A program made the position numbers and the translations under genes. Shown piece after piece: positions 10,762-22,790 of a DNA stretch of 64,000 nt (positions are counted from its first letter, which is position 1; each line of letters starts with the position of its first letter). A model generated the notes under the pieces. The model did not search any database. It had not been told where the DNA came from and saw only the letters and a list, made by a program, of their open reading frames with translations. This DNA is from Osedax fenrisi (Eukaryota > Annelida > Polychaeta > Sabellida > Siboglinidae), in NCBI GenBank assembly GCA_964019155.1, contig OZ025245.1:32077545-32141544 (forward strand). Direction: 5' to 3'.

Positions 10762-11948
10762 GCGCATGAGTCGATAATAATCAGATAAGTTCCCTCAAAG
10801 TTTACAAAGGGTGCGAAACATTTAAGGTATTCCTTGACTAGATCCTCAGTGGATGCTAGTCATAGTTGAGCGTTTACGGAGCAATGCGTGGTCACTAACT
10901 TCAGTGCAGTGCTCGACGGGAATCCCAGGAGAACTGGTCCGGGGTGTCGACGACGTAGAATGCCGCTTCCGTCGTGTCAGAGCTGATCGTAAGCTCGAGC
11001 TTCCCGTACTGCGTCAGTGTGCTACCATGGTAGACTGATAAACGTATATTGCTAGGTTGTAGGTACGGTGGATCACGTTTAGCGGGGTACATCTTATGGA
11101 ATGTACGTAGTGGCAAGAGGTCAGTGTCGCGCACCAATGTCGACCTTGACGAGGAGGTTAACAGTTGGGTGAAGGAAGCGTATATAGGTATACGTTTGGT
11201 GGCGGGACGTTATAGTGTCGAACACGACCTCTCACAGCTCGTGTTGATCTCGTGTTGGTGGTGCCTAGTCTGGTTCGAGTTCTATTGAGAACCACATTTA
11301 GCTGCCCAGTGTCCTTCACGGTTTCAGTTACGGTACCTAAAGGCAGGACTTATGACCAGGTTCGTGAGAGGTAGTAAAGTTGGGACATGTAGCTGTACGG
11401 GTGTATTTGGATGTGTGTGGAGTGGATGTGTGTGGAGTGGATGTGTGTGGAGTGGATGTATGTGGAGTGGATGTGTGTGGAGTGTATGTATGGGGAGATG
11501 CGTGATGTGGTGTGTTGTTACGTCGTAGGGAGTTGTGCTTACGTGTAACGAGGTTTACCGTAGCGCGGGATTGGGGTTGTAAGAAGGAGGCAATATCGGC
11601 CTCATGTATTCTTACATGGTATATGACCGATTCCAAGGACATAGATTTATCCTGGGATAATATGAAGTCCTGGACAATGGGGTCATGAACTCCTATCACG
11701 AGTTGTTCCGTGAGGCGTGTGATGAGAGTATTCTTGCTGGCATCTTCCTCCCAAGCGCTGTAGATCTAACGCCCGTCGCGTCCTAGCCAGAGGAGTACGT
11801 GGGCGAGTTTTGAAGCGACCTTGGTGCCTTCGAGCGGTCCTTCAAATGTCAGCTCAGCATGTTGCTTGAACTCGTATAGTTCAGCAGTGACGTTTTCTGA
11901 CAGTCGAATGAAGGAGCGGAGAGGAGCGAGTTCATTGCTTTCACCATG
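10753..11948 (-). pseudogene. Second copy of the decayed gypsy-type gag-protease remnant
   Basis: This is a near-identical copy of 332-1505 carried by the tandem duplication. It contains the gag segment, the damaged nucleocapsid region and the retropepsin-like region, but it stops at the duplication junction, so the reverse transcriptase start present at 1-330 is missing. It has 11 bases near 11736 that the left copy lacks, so this version is the less decayed of the two in the gag middle. It still holds stops and frameshifts and cannot encode a working protein. Confidence 0.8.
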
Positions 11949-12564
11949 TTATAATAACCTGTGTATAATAGAATATGGTTAATTATATATAATTATAATT
12001 ATATGACTATCCCGCAGCTTTCAAATAATGTATATAGAGAAAAGGGGTTCAGTATCAAAGTTTATTATCAATCAAGTATAGCAATAACATATATGAACAA
12101 CGTATCGTGGCATACTGTTAGATATATATACGATTAGGGGGCGTGGCTTATGGTGAAGCTCTCAGCCAATAGCTAGTCACATGTGCCGGACACATTCCTG
12201 CCCTGGACAGTGTCACGGTCTATAGCTCGCAATAACAAGGTTGTTACGAGTCGATATGGTATGTCGAATACTATTACATAAGAACCTCGTGTCTTGCATT
12301 TAGACTATGACGTTCATATACGTATGTTGCGAATACTTATATGTGTATGTGAACGTGGATACTTATACGTATATATGTATACGTATTATATATGTATATG
12401 TATATATATATATATGTGAATACATGTATATGAGTAGACATATAACAGTAACTAGTTATACATTTATATTTTTATAGTTTTAGTTTGAAATAAAAAGTAT
12501 GCCAAAATGTAAACTTTTACCAGTCAAATTGAACAATTTAAACTCGACATATAATAATGTATTG

Positions 12565-12889
12565 TCATAAAAATATGAACGGGCATCCCTCTCTACGATG
12601 AACGGAGGCTGGGTGAGTTGATTGCTTTACTCGCTGCTTTTCTAGTTTCATAGTTGTATTACGTAAATCCCATAAACTATTCTTAGGATCTAGCTGGTAT
12701 ATTCGGTATATCTCTCTCGCTTTAGCGATATCTTTATCTCGGATAGCTTTACATATTCCTTCAATGACAATACATTCTCTTTGATCATTCTGATAATGCA
12801 ACCCGGAACCCGATTAGCAGTTTTAAACATCATCCATAGGCTATTGGCTAAATCATAGATTGACTCACCATCATATTGAATTCGATTAT
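12565..12889 (-). pseudogene. Second copy of the gag-like fragment
   Basis: This is an essentially unchanged copy of 2136-2460 in the right duplication block, with the same reading frames, the same frameshift and the same C-terminal stop. The shared damage shows that it was already broken before the duplication. Confidence 0.4.
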
Positions 12890-14186
12890 AAAATAATTGT
12901 CATGATGGTCCGTTATCTAATGAAAATGTGTCTGATATCGCTTCTCTGAGTATGCCCTCCTAGTCAGTAGATTTACTTAATTCACGGAGTTCTATCTCTA
13001 GTCTTACCTACGATATGATTTAATAATATACTACTGTAATTACATGACGGATAATCTGCCATAAACTTACTCGCCTCATTCGTCCATCTCTTAATCAATA
13101 TATATATGACTTATACCCTCCCTTTAATTCGGTTAATTTCATAGCCTTTCTCCGAACACCACACGGATAACGAATATTATTATTATTATTATCAGATTTA
13201 GGCAATGCCAGGGTAATTATAGAAGCAGTGTTGCTTATAGAGACATTACCCCTGTAATATATAGTAGATATATACTACACACAAATAATAACACATTTAT
13301 AACAATATAAATAGAGCTAACATTTTGGAATAGAGAGGCAACCTCCCTTAACTGCATATCGCCGTGTCTTAGTGTAGGATAGAGTACCCAGGTTTGCAGC
13401 GTTAATTGCAACAAAGTGAAGTCTGTTTATATACTTTATTGAAGTAAATACCTGTTGAATATAATAACATAATAATAATATTAACGACAATGCCAATATG
13501 TACCAACCCGGTGAGAATCAAGATGTATCAATCTCACCGAACGGCGTTCATTCATAGGAAAATAACAATATGAAATTGATAAGTGATAAAATATTTAATT
13601 AAAAATTGAAATATACACATGGCTATGACATCAACCGAGCGTGAAGCCTAAAACAATGTAGGGTAACCTAACAGGGCACTTTTCCGGTAATTGTCTCGAT
13701 CTATTGGGCTTAGGTAAAGGATACTTATTATTATAATAGTTTTACTTCCACAATTATAACATGTACATGCCTATATCATACCCAGAGCCATTAACTCCTT
13801 CTATTTAGATAAATTAATTAGCAATACGGCAAGCGTTTGCCGCGTAATACTATTCATATTAGGCCTAGTCACAGGTAATTTCGGGGGGGGGGGGGGTATG
13901 GGACGATATATATAGGTAGGTATATAATTGTACTAGGTATTCTCCTAGGAGTTATACAGTAAGTACCTACACCCTTTGTTCTTATTGCCGGTACTGGTGC
14001 AGACACGTGTGTGATGGGGACATTGTGCACATAGCTAACATCGAATGCTATTCAAATGGATAGCTTCTCAATGCATATATTAATATTCAGACTTATATTA
14101 TATGTATTATAGTATATATAGAGACAAATGATAAATATTAATATAAAAATTAATAATATAAATTGCTAACAGATAGCAATAACACC

Positions 14187-14473
14187 ATGAGAGACACTCT
14201 CGTCATCTCCCCCGATATGGAGATTGACTGTGGTAAACCTTACTATCATCGAGAGCATCGCTAAGGAGTCTGTTCTTCTGTTTAAGTTTATTGCGATGGT
14301 CTACATCATCATCATCATCATCATCATCGTATCTCTCTCGGTTACCATGGTTACATATAGAACGTCCAACTGTGGCTGGTAGTCTGGCATATCTTCTCGT
14401 TGGTTCTCATGCTGCCTACTGGCAAGGGTATACATGTGTAGACTATGTGTATCAGGGTCACGAGGTCACACAG
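14187..14473 (+). CDS. Two phase-matched 5' exons of an unrecognised gene, right copy, open
   Basis: Exon 1 is 14187-14232 and exon 2 is 14361-14473, with a 128-base intron containing an (atc)n run. The joined frame begins MRDTLVISPDMEIDC, crosses the splice in phase and continues RPTVAGSLAYLLVGSHAAYW, then YTCVDYVYQGHEVTQ, with no stop before the cag|gtgggt donor. About 53 residues are encoded and later exons were not found. The middle is moderately hydrophobic, but no domain is recognised. It is intact here and broken in the left copy (3770-4056). The support is splice-site quality and phase match only. A competing minus-strand reading of exon 2 is also open. Confidence 0.4.
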
Positions 14474-15652
14474 GTGGGTATCACATGATAGCAGTACTAG
14501 GTGATGATAGAGAGGCTGTAGAGAAGCTGTAGAGAGGCTGTAGAGAAGATGAAGGACAAAACGTAATGATGCGGAGATGTAGGTTATGAGTGGATGTAAC
14601 GTTTCTATGTTCAAACAATATATACTTACAGGTGGGGCTAGTATTATAAGTTAATGTTTGACCTTGTTAATATTGTTATTATTATTATGTTTTACTATGT
14701 AGATAATATTCATATCTATATATAGAGGTATACCTTTATAAAATCGTAAGACAATGAAAATTATAGTGAATTTATAGTTTTTTTAAATACGAAGTGATTT
14801 ATTTTGAGAACTATCTAATATAATTATTTCTATAGTTTATTTACTTTACTAAAAGTATCTATATATTAGTTATATCTCAGACATTTCTATACAAGATTCA
14901 TCATAGGGTTCATATTCTTTAAAGACTTAAAAAATGGAGATATATTGTCAAATATAGGCTTCTAAAGTTTTACTTGTATTTTCTAAATAATAAATTAGAA
15001 TAAAATGCTAATATTACTGTTTCTTATATAAAAGTTTATAAAATATTATGTAAGGAATATGTATATTAATATATTATAAAATTATTTATAGAATATGTAC
15101 ATGATTGAACATAATGAACTAACAATCTTTTCAGTGACATAGTTAGTTTAAATTTCTATATCTACAATGCATTTTTCAGTACTTTCATTTAGACGAGGCA
15201 TATTTTTAGTAAATATATCGTTTCTGTTAGAATTTCAATCGATAAATAAATAAGAATGTCCAAATATATTTTTTCAAACCATTGGCTTTACTTTTACTTA
15301 ATAGAACATATATTTATATCAATCATTTATTATCAATCAACTATTTTTTGTTGATATTTTAAATACAATTTTAAAATTGAGAATAAATTAATAAAACTAA
15401 ACGTAATAATTTAAACCCATTATTATGATCATATTTTTAAAATTGAATTAATTAAATATTAATCTAAATAATTAAAATATATATCTAAATCTCATATAGT
15501 TACTTTTGTATGACATATTAAATATCATATTAAATATAATGAATTAAATTTAATATTTTAATAAAAACAATATTTAACAAAAATTATATTGTAGGTTTCA
15601 CCCATAATATTATATATGTTTAAATATAAGTTTGAGAACATGTTTAATGTGA

Positions 15653-16096
15653 TGGTTAGGATGAGGTTAAGGTTATTGAGAGAATAAATACTAACATCTC
15701 TGCGAACTTCACAAAGATCTGTCTCCACAGTCTCCGCCATCAGGATGTACTCATGATAGGGTGATGATAGGTGAGGGGTAACATCTGAGGGTGAGGGGTA
15801 ATTGTGGAGAGGAGGGAGTGGATGTATGAGGATTTGGCAGTGAGAGAGGGGGATGGTGAGCAGGAGGAGTATGAGGAGTTGGAGGATCAGACATGAGGAT
15901 TAGGTTAGAGGGAAGGAGGATGAGATAATGCGTACCTTTCACTGATGATGATGCATCCTCCTTGACCTCTGGTTACAGGACAGAAGCTTGATGTTCAGCC
16001 ACATCTAGTTCATCATCTAGACCTCCACTGCTGGGGAACTGCTGTTCTGCCTGGTACGAGGGGTACGTGAGAGTGGTGCAATGCTGTACTATAGTA
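15653..16096 (-). repeat. Exon-like module, second copy
   Basis: This copy is essentially identical to 5210-5653 and shares the absence of the 17-base stretch near 20840 that the third copy has. At 16097 it continues into sequence unlike the left block, because here the 4.9-kb segment follows. Confidence 0.4.
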
Positions 16097-16819
16097 TACT
16101 AATAGAATAGCATTTATTATATAATAAAGGGAATTTACACTATATTAATTCGAATAACATTCAAATAATAATGTAAAATATTAAATTATTTAAAGAAATT
16201 ATTAATTTTAATTATTCCATATATAATTATAAAAAAATAAATAAAATAATGAATATGAATATGAAGGATCAACTTGAGCAAATTCGAAGAGAATTCTTTA
16301 AACTATAGATTAAAAAGGTTTATAGCGAACCTTAGTTTTCACTTTATCCAGTTCTATAATGACACGACTGCATTAGAATTTGGAATCGTGGAAAACCACT
16401 CTCAACTCAACGTTATGGCCTTGAAGATTGACGACCTTGGTTTTTAAACACAGCAATGATGAAAAGCCCTTCAGCGCTACGAGTCTGCATCACCTGACAG
16501 AGGACAATTCTTACCAAATATGTGATTACAAACTAAACATATGACTAACTGAAAGCTTCTGTTACAGAGATGACATTCTAGATATCCAGTGTTGCCCTCT
16601 TGATTATCTATAATCGATTATTTAATGAGGCTATATCATCGGCTATATGATTATTTAATAGCCCGATATTGGCTGCTTACAATTAATCATGAAGAAGATT
16701 TACTAAATATCTGGCAAGTTAAATATCTCAGAGATTCTTATTCTTTGTTATTATTTCTACATTATAAATATACAAATAAATAAATTTTCTGAGTTCATAA
16801 AAATTATAATTTAATAATA

Positions 16820-17146
16820 ATGAAAACATATATTTTATACTTGAGAATTCTTGTAATTAGGTGTAATATCTTCAATGAACACCTACGGTTGAATTCAATA
16901 ATACGATACCAACCTTTACATGTTTCTAGAATCTCTTCCAAACCACTCTCCAGAGAGGTTAACTCCTGTGTATGTTGTTTGCTCTGCGTTTGTATTAGGC
17001 GTCCATTAGTCGTTGCAGTTACTTATTCAGTTGGTGCACTTCTTGTAGGAGATCCTTGTTCTATGGGAGGACATCATTCCATATTTATATCATCAAATAG
17101 AGTGAATTTCACATCATATATTTTAAGTAAAAATACATTCTCTTAA
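16820..17146 (+). CDS. Open frame of 108 codons, doubtful
   Basis: ATG opens a 108-codon frame with moderate codon complexity (a middle part around VCCLLCVCIRRPLVVAVTYS) in a region of higher G+C. It contains a Cys-rich hydrophobic stretch that could be a membrane segment. No homology is recognised, the start is poorly set off from A+T-rich DNA, and chance cannot be excluded. Confidence 0.15.
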   Translation: MKTYILYLRILVIRCNIFNEHLRLNSIIRYQPLHVSRISSKPLSREVNSCVCCLLCVCIRRPLVVAVTYSVGALLVGDPCSMGGHHSIFISSNRVNFTSYILSKNTFS

Positions 17147-17311
17147 TGGATTAGTTATAAGACAGCAGGGTGATAGGACATAAGTATATATTTTTGTTAA
17201 ATATTTATTAAAAAATTAATTAATTAAAATTAATTCCTCATTTGTGTCAGCTGATTATATGGTATATTATATATATTGAGTTAAACCGCTTATACAACAA
17301 CAAATATTGTT

Positions 17312-17600
17312 ATTTTTTTTTTTTATTTGGTGGAGTCCTTTCATCCCATCCAGGAACTTAGATGAAGTTTTCACTTATAACCATATATGGCTCTAATATC
17401 CCTTCGAAGCCGCTCTCATGTTAAGGCATCCATGGTTTTAACGAGAACCGATCATTTATTTATACACAATTATATAAGATCACTTCTAAATAATATTTTA
17501 AGACCCATTTTATAAAATTAATTAATGGTCCGGACGAGGGTCGAACGCGTGTCCTACTGCTTGTGTGTCTGACGCCTTAGCCACTGAGCCACACAGGCAG
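17312..17600 (-). mobile_element. tRNA-derived SINE, copy 1
   Basis: On the minus strand the element starts with a tRNA-like head: box A (tggctcagtgg) and box B (gttcgaccc, a match to the RNA polymerase III consensus) about 35 bases apart. A ~200-base body follows, ending ggatgggatgaaaggactcc, with an A-rich tail that appears as the T-run at 17312-17325. A second copy lies at 40069-40368. The flanks (aaatattgtt left, aacaatattt right) are inverted rather than direct, so no target duplication was confirmed. The SINE family was not identified. Confidence 0.85.
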
Positions 17601-17803
17601 TTTTTATAAAACAATATTTGGCACGATTTTAATAGTCTATTTTAGCTGCTTCAAATTATTTATTTAGAACATTTATTATATAGGACAAGTCAAAGATCTC
17701 TGATTTTTGTGAAATATAAGACTCATTTCAATGCCTGAAATGTACCTATATTTATAGCTGTTAACATCAACACTTGTAGATTACGATGTTCGATTAAATC
17801 ATG

Positions 17804-19330
17804 CTATTAAGCTATAGGTCATGATGTCTGGCTACTTTGTTGTTGTGAACGAGGCTTTACAATAACTAATCACTATTATTACACACAAAGTTACGTGCTG
17901 CTAACCCTAATCCTGCCCTCTTGTATTTCAGTGTATGTATTTATCTTAGAGCTTGTTTAGTGATCTATCTTCTCCTTCTGCCCCTTGATGTTGTAGTGTT
18001 CACATGAGAGACCTGGTACGAAGACAAGCACAGGATCATCGCCCTATGTACGGGGTTAGGGTTCTATTGTTGCTGTAGGCTATGGTAATGATGATAACGG
18101 AACCTCTTGTCGGTGGATTGAGAGAGTTTTCTGATGTCCTGTTTGAGTTCAACTCTTTCCTATTCTAGACGTTCGACCTATTCAAATATACGAGCACATT
18201 ATTTTAAATAAGATTGTATTACATTAATCATATATAGGTATATATATATACTATATGATGATGATGATGATGATAATAGGATTTGGTTGGCACTTATCAC
18301 AGGTATGACCACCCCTAGTAGGTTCACATAACAATACAATATAATGAATGACAACAAAAATGCATAGATATAAAAGTGATTTCTGTAGGGGTGGAATATT
18401 ATAGGAAAATCATGTTTTTGTGGAAATATCGGAGTGTAAGGAAGTCAATTGCGTCTTAGTGTTCGTAGGGAAGTCAAATAAGGAGGAGAGAGAATAAATG
18501 TATTTATGAGCGAGTGAGAGGAGGCGTAGAATAAAGCATGTTTTAAGAGGAAATTAGTTAAATATACGTTGTTGAGAGTCTTAGTTGAATGATTAAAGAG
18601 ATTCATGGAGAAAATGGTGCTTAATAAGCACTGCTTAGAGATGCAAGAAACTGCAGTTTAAGGGGGAAAGTAAAGTGTTTAGAAGGTGATAGAGTAAGGA
18701 GGTAATAGTAGTCAATACGAGAAGGTACGAGTGAATTTATGAGGATAGTGGTAAAAGTGTTAGTTAGGTCCTTTCTTATGTGATGAATTTTGAGGATGTG
18801 ATAATTGGCTGATTTATATATATTATACATGTGGGAATTGAGGGAATAGTCTGTATCTAAAGTAACACCATCATTTAGGACAGATGAGGATGGAGTGATA
18901 AAGTGAATGCCAATGACAACAGGAGGACAACAACAATAATAGTTTGATGTAATATTGAGGAGTGCAGATTTAGAAGAGTTAATAAGAAGGTTGTTCGAGA
19001 GAAGCCGTAATCTAATAGTTGAAGAACATTTACATAATTAGGAGTTATCTGATAGTACATTGGAGGAGTGGAACAAGAAGGAATAGAGTTCTCTAATTAC
19101 AATGGGGTATATGTATTAATGGATAAGGGGGATATATATTGAGAATAGGAGAGGGCCGAGAACAGATCATAAGATCAGATATTGTAAAAATAGAAGGTAT
19201 AGAGAATTCAGAAAAGTAATGAGATTGGTTTACTAATATAGATGCTCGGAATATAGCTACTTTGTAGGAGGGATGAAATAGAATTGCAGGTGTATAGAAT
19301 GTTATCAATAAAGTTATTAGAATATTCATA
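17804..19330. repeat. Segmental duplication of ~1.5 kb, inverted partner at 42828-44384
   Basis: The LINE remnant and about 450 bases of non-LINE flank (17804-18255) are shared with 42828-44384 in opposite orientation. The flank contains a coiled-coil-like segment on the minus strand (ERVELKQDIRKLSQS) and a pyrimidine-rich acceptor-like ctcttgtatttcag on the plus strand. The copies differ by scattered substitutions and are clearly older than the tandem duplication. Confidence 0.8.
18256..19330 (-). pseudogene. Non-LTR (LINE) reverse transcriptase remnant, copy 1
   Basis: Read on the minus strand, a frame near 19170-19125 contains SVLGPLLFSIYIPLI, the conserved block before the catalytic YxDD motif in LINE reverse transcriptases. 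Further downstream come NNLLINSSKS-like sequence, a VTLDTDYSLNSHMYNIYKSA-like segment, and ILINSLVPSRIDYYYLL, which match the post-catalytic region. Frameshifts break it, and the YADD box itself is not intact. The 3' end is a short (atc)n tail at about 18256-18275, as in CR1/L2-like LINEs. Several hundred residues upstream are missing, so it is a 5'-truncated dead copy. It is duplicated inverted at 42828-43890. Confidence 0.7.
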
Positions 19331-19686
19331 GCATAATTCATTTTTAGAAAATTATGTATATGAGGAATATTAAGAGTCAGTGGAGGGGAGAGAGCTTAGG
19401 AGAAAGGGCAAATGGAACACGAGGATTGGATGTGAGATTATTTATTATACTAATATTAAAAGAAGACCTGGCTTTATAGATTTGAGAAATTTATTTGTAA
19501 AACATGCGATATGAAGAAGATATTAGGAGGTTTTTAGAAGAGGGTGTACTGTGGAAGATATGTTCGAGCTTATCTAGTTTGTGTTTGAAAGAAACTAGTT
19601 CAGAGGAAAACCATAGAGAGTTTGAATTCACATTAATAGTTCTAGTTTTCCGAGTGGCAAATTTTTCGATCGAATAAGATTATTAT

Positions 19687-20144
19687 CAAAGATTTTGCGA
19701 AGAAAGATATAACACTCACTATGCATGCAACGTAATTTACTAATACCCGATGCTGCTGCTAGCAGTAGTATCGAAATCACTGAAATAGATGTAGGTTTGG
19801 CTCTGTTTGCATACAATAATGTTTTCATTGCTCTATTAAATTACATGCAATATAAATTAGCTTTTACTCACTAAATATATACTTATAGTATTGAAAACCT
19901 ACATATCATATTTGTTTGTTATATATTAGTAATGCACACTTAGTTTTCATAATATAAATATTAATTTAAAGCATATTATTTAACATTTTAAAAGTGTATA
20001 GTTAAATACGAATTTACATTATAAACAACACATATATGTTCCTAAAAGTAACCCGCTATAGGTGGCACTGGGGTATTTTGTATACAAATTCAAATTACAC
20101 GATTTTCGCGTAAGTGTTATATCTTTCCTTAGAAAAATCTTTGG
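19687..20144. mobile_element. Short inverted-repeat transposon (MITE-like), copy 1, 6-bp target duplication
   Basis: The element is 458 bases. Its ends are an imperfect inverted repeat of about 33 bases: caaagattttgcgaagaaag at the left and the complement of aatctttgg at the right, both running into agatataacact. It is flanked by tattat on both sides. The centre encodes no transposase. Related copies are at 61325-61779 (same orientation) and 33320-33773 (inverted, diverged). A 6-bp target duplication does not fit the mariner (TA), piggyBac (TTAA) or hAT (8-bp) patterns, and the superfamily is unassigned. Confidence 0.8.
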
Positions 20145-20559
20145 TATTATTGAGTGAATCAATGGAACAACACTGTGAAAGGAGGAGTGATTTAAGTTCC
20201 GAAGCAAAATAATCATAGTCATATAATCTATAATTTCTGTAGGTAATGACTTTTTTTGCACAGAGATGGAGTGAAGAAGAACTAATCGACAAGTTATTAG
20301 AAAATGATCAGTGAATAAATCTGATTTATAACAATCAGTGATATACTTATAAATACTTGGGGATTTAAGAAAAATTAATTAAGTAAATGATCAGCAATAT
20401 GAGTAGGTTAAGTTAGAAATTGATGTAGGTAGAGAATCAGTAAGATTTTTGAAAGTTTAATGGGGAAGTATATTTGATGGTAGAGTATCAATGTACAAAT
20501 GTATTATAAAAGGTGGTATAGTCTTGTTATGGATAAATTAACATAATAGTAAAGTTAAA

Positions 20560-21002
20560 GGTTAATGAGAGAATAAATACTAACATATCTGCGAACTTTA
20601 CAAAGATCTTTCTTCACAGTCTCCGCCATCAGGATGTACTGATGATAGGGTGATGAGAGGTGAGGTGTAACATCTGAGGGTGAGGGATATTGAGGAGAGA
20701 GTGGATGTATGAGGATTTAGCAGTGGGAGAGGGGGATGGTGAGCAGGAGGAGTATGAGGAGTTGGAGGATCAGAAATGAGGATTAGGTTAGAGGAAAGGA
20801 GGATGAGATAATGCGTACCCTTTCACTGATGATGATGCATCCTCCTGTAGTTGTCATACGCTGACCTTGACCTCTGGTTACAGGATAGAAGCTTGATGTT
20901 CAGCCACATCTAGTTCATCACCTAGACCTCCACTGCTGGGGGACTGCTGTTCTGCCTGGTACGAGGGGGTACGTGAGAGTGGTGCAATGCTGTACTATAG
21001 TA
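20560..21002 (-). repeat. Exon-like module, third and most diverged copy
   Basis: It aligns with 5210-5653 but with many substitutions (for example charge-changing Glu-to-Lys and Glu-to-Gln differences in the AETVE and YHEY regions). It has a 17-base insertion near 20840 that supplies an actacag acceptor before the small EDASSSVK segment. A one-base insertion in the donor region (aaaggg) may break the frame. It is followed directly by the B half of the duplication, so it is the ancestral left neighbour of that half. Confidence 0.4.
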
Positions 21003-22384
21003 CATAGCCTCTAGGCTGTGTTGTGAGGTGAGGTGAACAGATCACAGCAGTCTTAAGTGAAGTCGCTCCAGTTAATATTATAATCATAATTAAATATGTG
21101 AAAACTATTTAATAACAAAATTAAATAATGTGTTCTATTGTTTCTAAATAGCTTCAAAACTTTAATTATTTAACTTTAATGTTTTCTATTGTTGTTGTCT
21201 AGTAATAACAATAGCCCCAACAAACATATATTATTGTATATAAATATTCATATATACTGGTGCAGTTAGTGATAGTGATAGTCTGTTGAATATTCAAATC
21301 TTACTTTATAGGAAAGTCTCTATTGAGAAGATATTGAATTTTTCATATGTGTATCTACATAGATAAAAAAAACTAAATTATCTTTAATTTTAAAAAGTGT
21401 GAGTTAGTGGAAGTTAACTGTATACATACATATATATATATATATATATGTGGGTATGAGATATTGTATTAAAAAATATATCCTGAACTATTATTATTTT
21501 ATAATAAAATATCCTGCGCTTTTCTCATTCTAATAAGATGTATTAAAACTATGTAATGTACAGGGATGGGTAGTGATGGATATATATAACATCTACTTAT
21601 ATAATAAAGATCAAATGATCATTGTGTTAGTAGAGGTTAAAGTAAACAATACCATGCTATATTGCTAACTTAGAACTTCAGTCTGTATTATACACCCTAT
21701 ATCAGCCTGTAATTATAGCCGTTCACACACAGACTGCCAGGTTTTGATATTAGAGGTAATCTTGCTATTTAGGGCTGTATTATTTAGTGTGAAAGTAACA
21801 TAATGCTATTTGTTATTGTTAGTATATTTACAATATATTCACATGATATTAAAATATACAATATATAAATAAATATAATTCTTCTCACACATTAGATTTA
21901 ATAGTTGCATAATTCTGATTATATACAATATTAAGATTATAATGTAGTATATAAAATGATTATTTAATAATGCTTTATCAATGATTAGTACAAGAATAAA
22001 TGTATATTAATTGTTATTTTTTGAAAAAATAAATGTAATTAATTATAAAAAATTGTATATTGATTAATTACTATTGAATTTCACTTTATTCTAGGATATT
22101 GATAGTGACTATTTTTGTTAAGGAATCACCTCTATATTAATATATAAAAGATTTTATTTATTTTAAATATTAAGTATATAATAGGGATACAGTTACTGTT
22201 ACATTTGAAATATTTAATAGATTATTATAAAAATTGTATTATATGATATTAGTGAATTACATTTAAATAAATTATAAATTGAATTTATCTTGAAATATCA
22301 TAAAAAGTATATTTTATGACATACCAATTATACAATTTAAAAAATATGTATTTATTTGTTATTATAATGACATAACCTTATTAT

Positions 22385-22790
22385 TTTGCCATCTGGTTTG
22401 ATATTGACTTGATATACTTTTGTTGACACTCTCACCATGTAAAATAATAAATAAATTATTAATTCATTTAATATTAGATATATTAATTAATTACCTTTCT
22501 ATTTCACAATGTTTTTGATATTGACTTGATCTACTTTTGTTGACCATGTAAATTTATAAATAATTGATTAATATATTTAAAATATTATATATATTAATTA
22601 AAAACCTTTGTAGTAACCACCCCATTTTGTTTGATATTGAATTGATCCACTTTTCTAGAAACACTCACCATGTAAATTAATTAATTAATTAAAACTTAAT
22701 TTAAAATATAAATGTATTAAATATTAATAACCTTTGCAATATCTTCAATTTGATTTGTTCAACTTTTGTTGATGGCTCACTATAAAGATA
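22385..22790. repeat. Right-copy minisatellite (~120-base units)
   Basis: This is the counterpart of 7060-7470 with the same four units and only small differences. The last spacer is about 7 bases longer here. Confidence 0.7.

Larger units (their letters stand above)
16097..21002. other. 4.9-kb segment absent from the left copy
   Basis: It begins right after the shared 14-mer gctgtactatagta and ends at the next occurrence of the same 14-mer, at the end of the diverged third module copy. It holds a SINE, a LINE remnant with flank and a transposon with 6-bp target duplications. It does not have the structure of one inserted element, so loss from the left copy is more likely than gain in the right. 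Confidence 0.75.

Noticed and set aside
17521..17600. A tRNA gene
   Set aside because: Box A and box B are good, but the sequence continues into a body and A-rich tail and recurs at 40290-40368, so it is the head of a SINE.
19628..19828. 66-codon frame starting MKTLLYANRAKP, repeated at 61222-61467
   Set aside because: It lies across the end of the 6-bp-target transposon. It recurs because the element recurs, not because of a gene.
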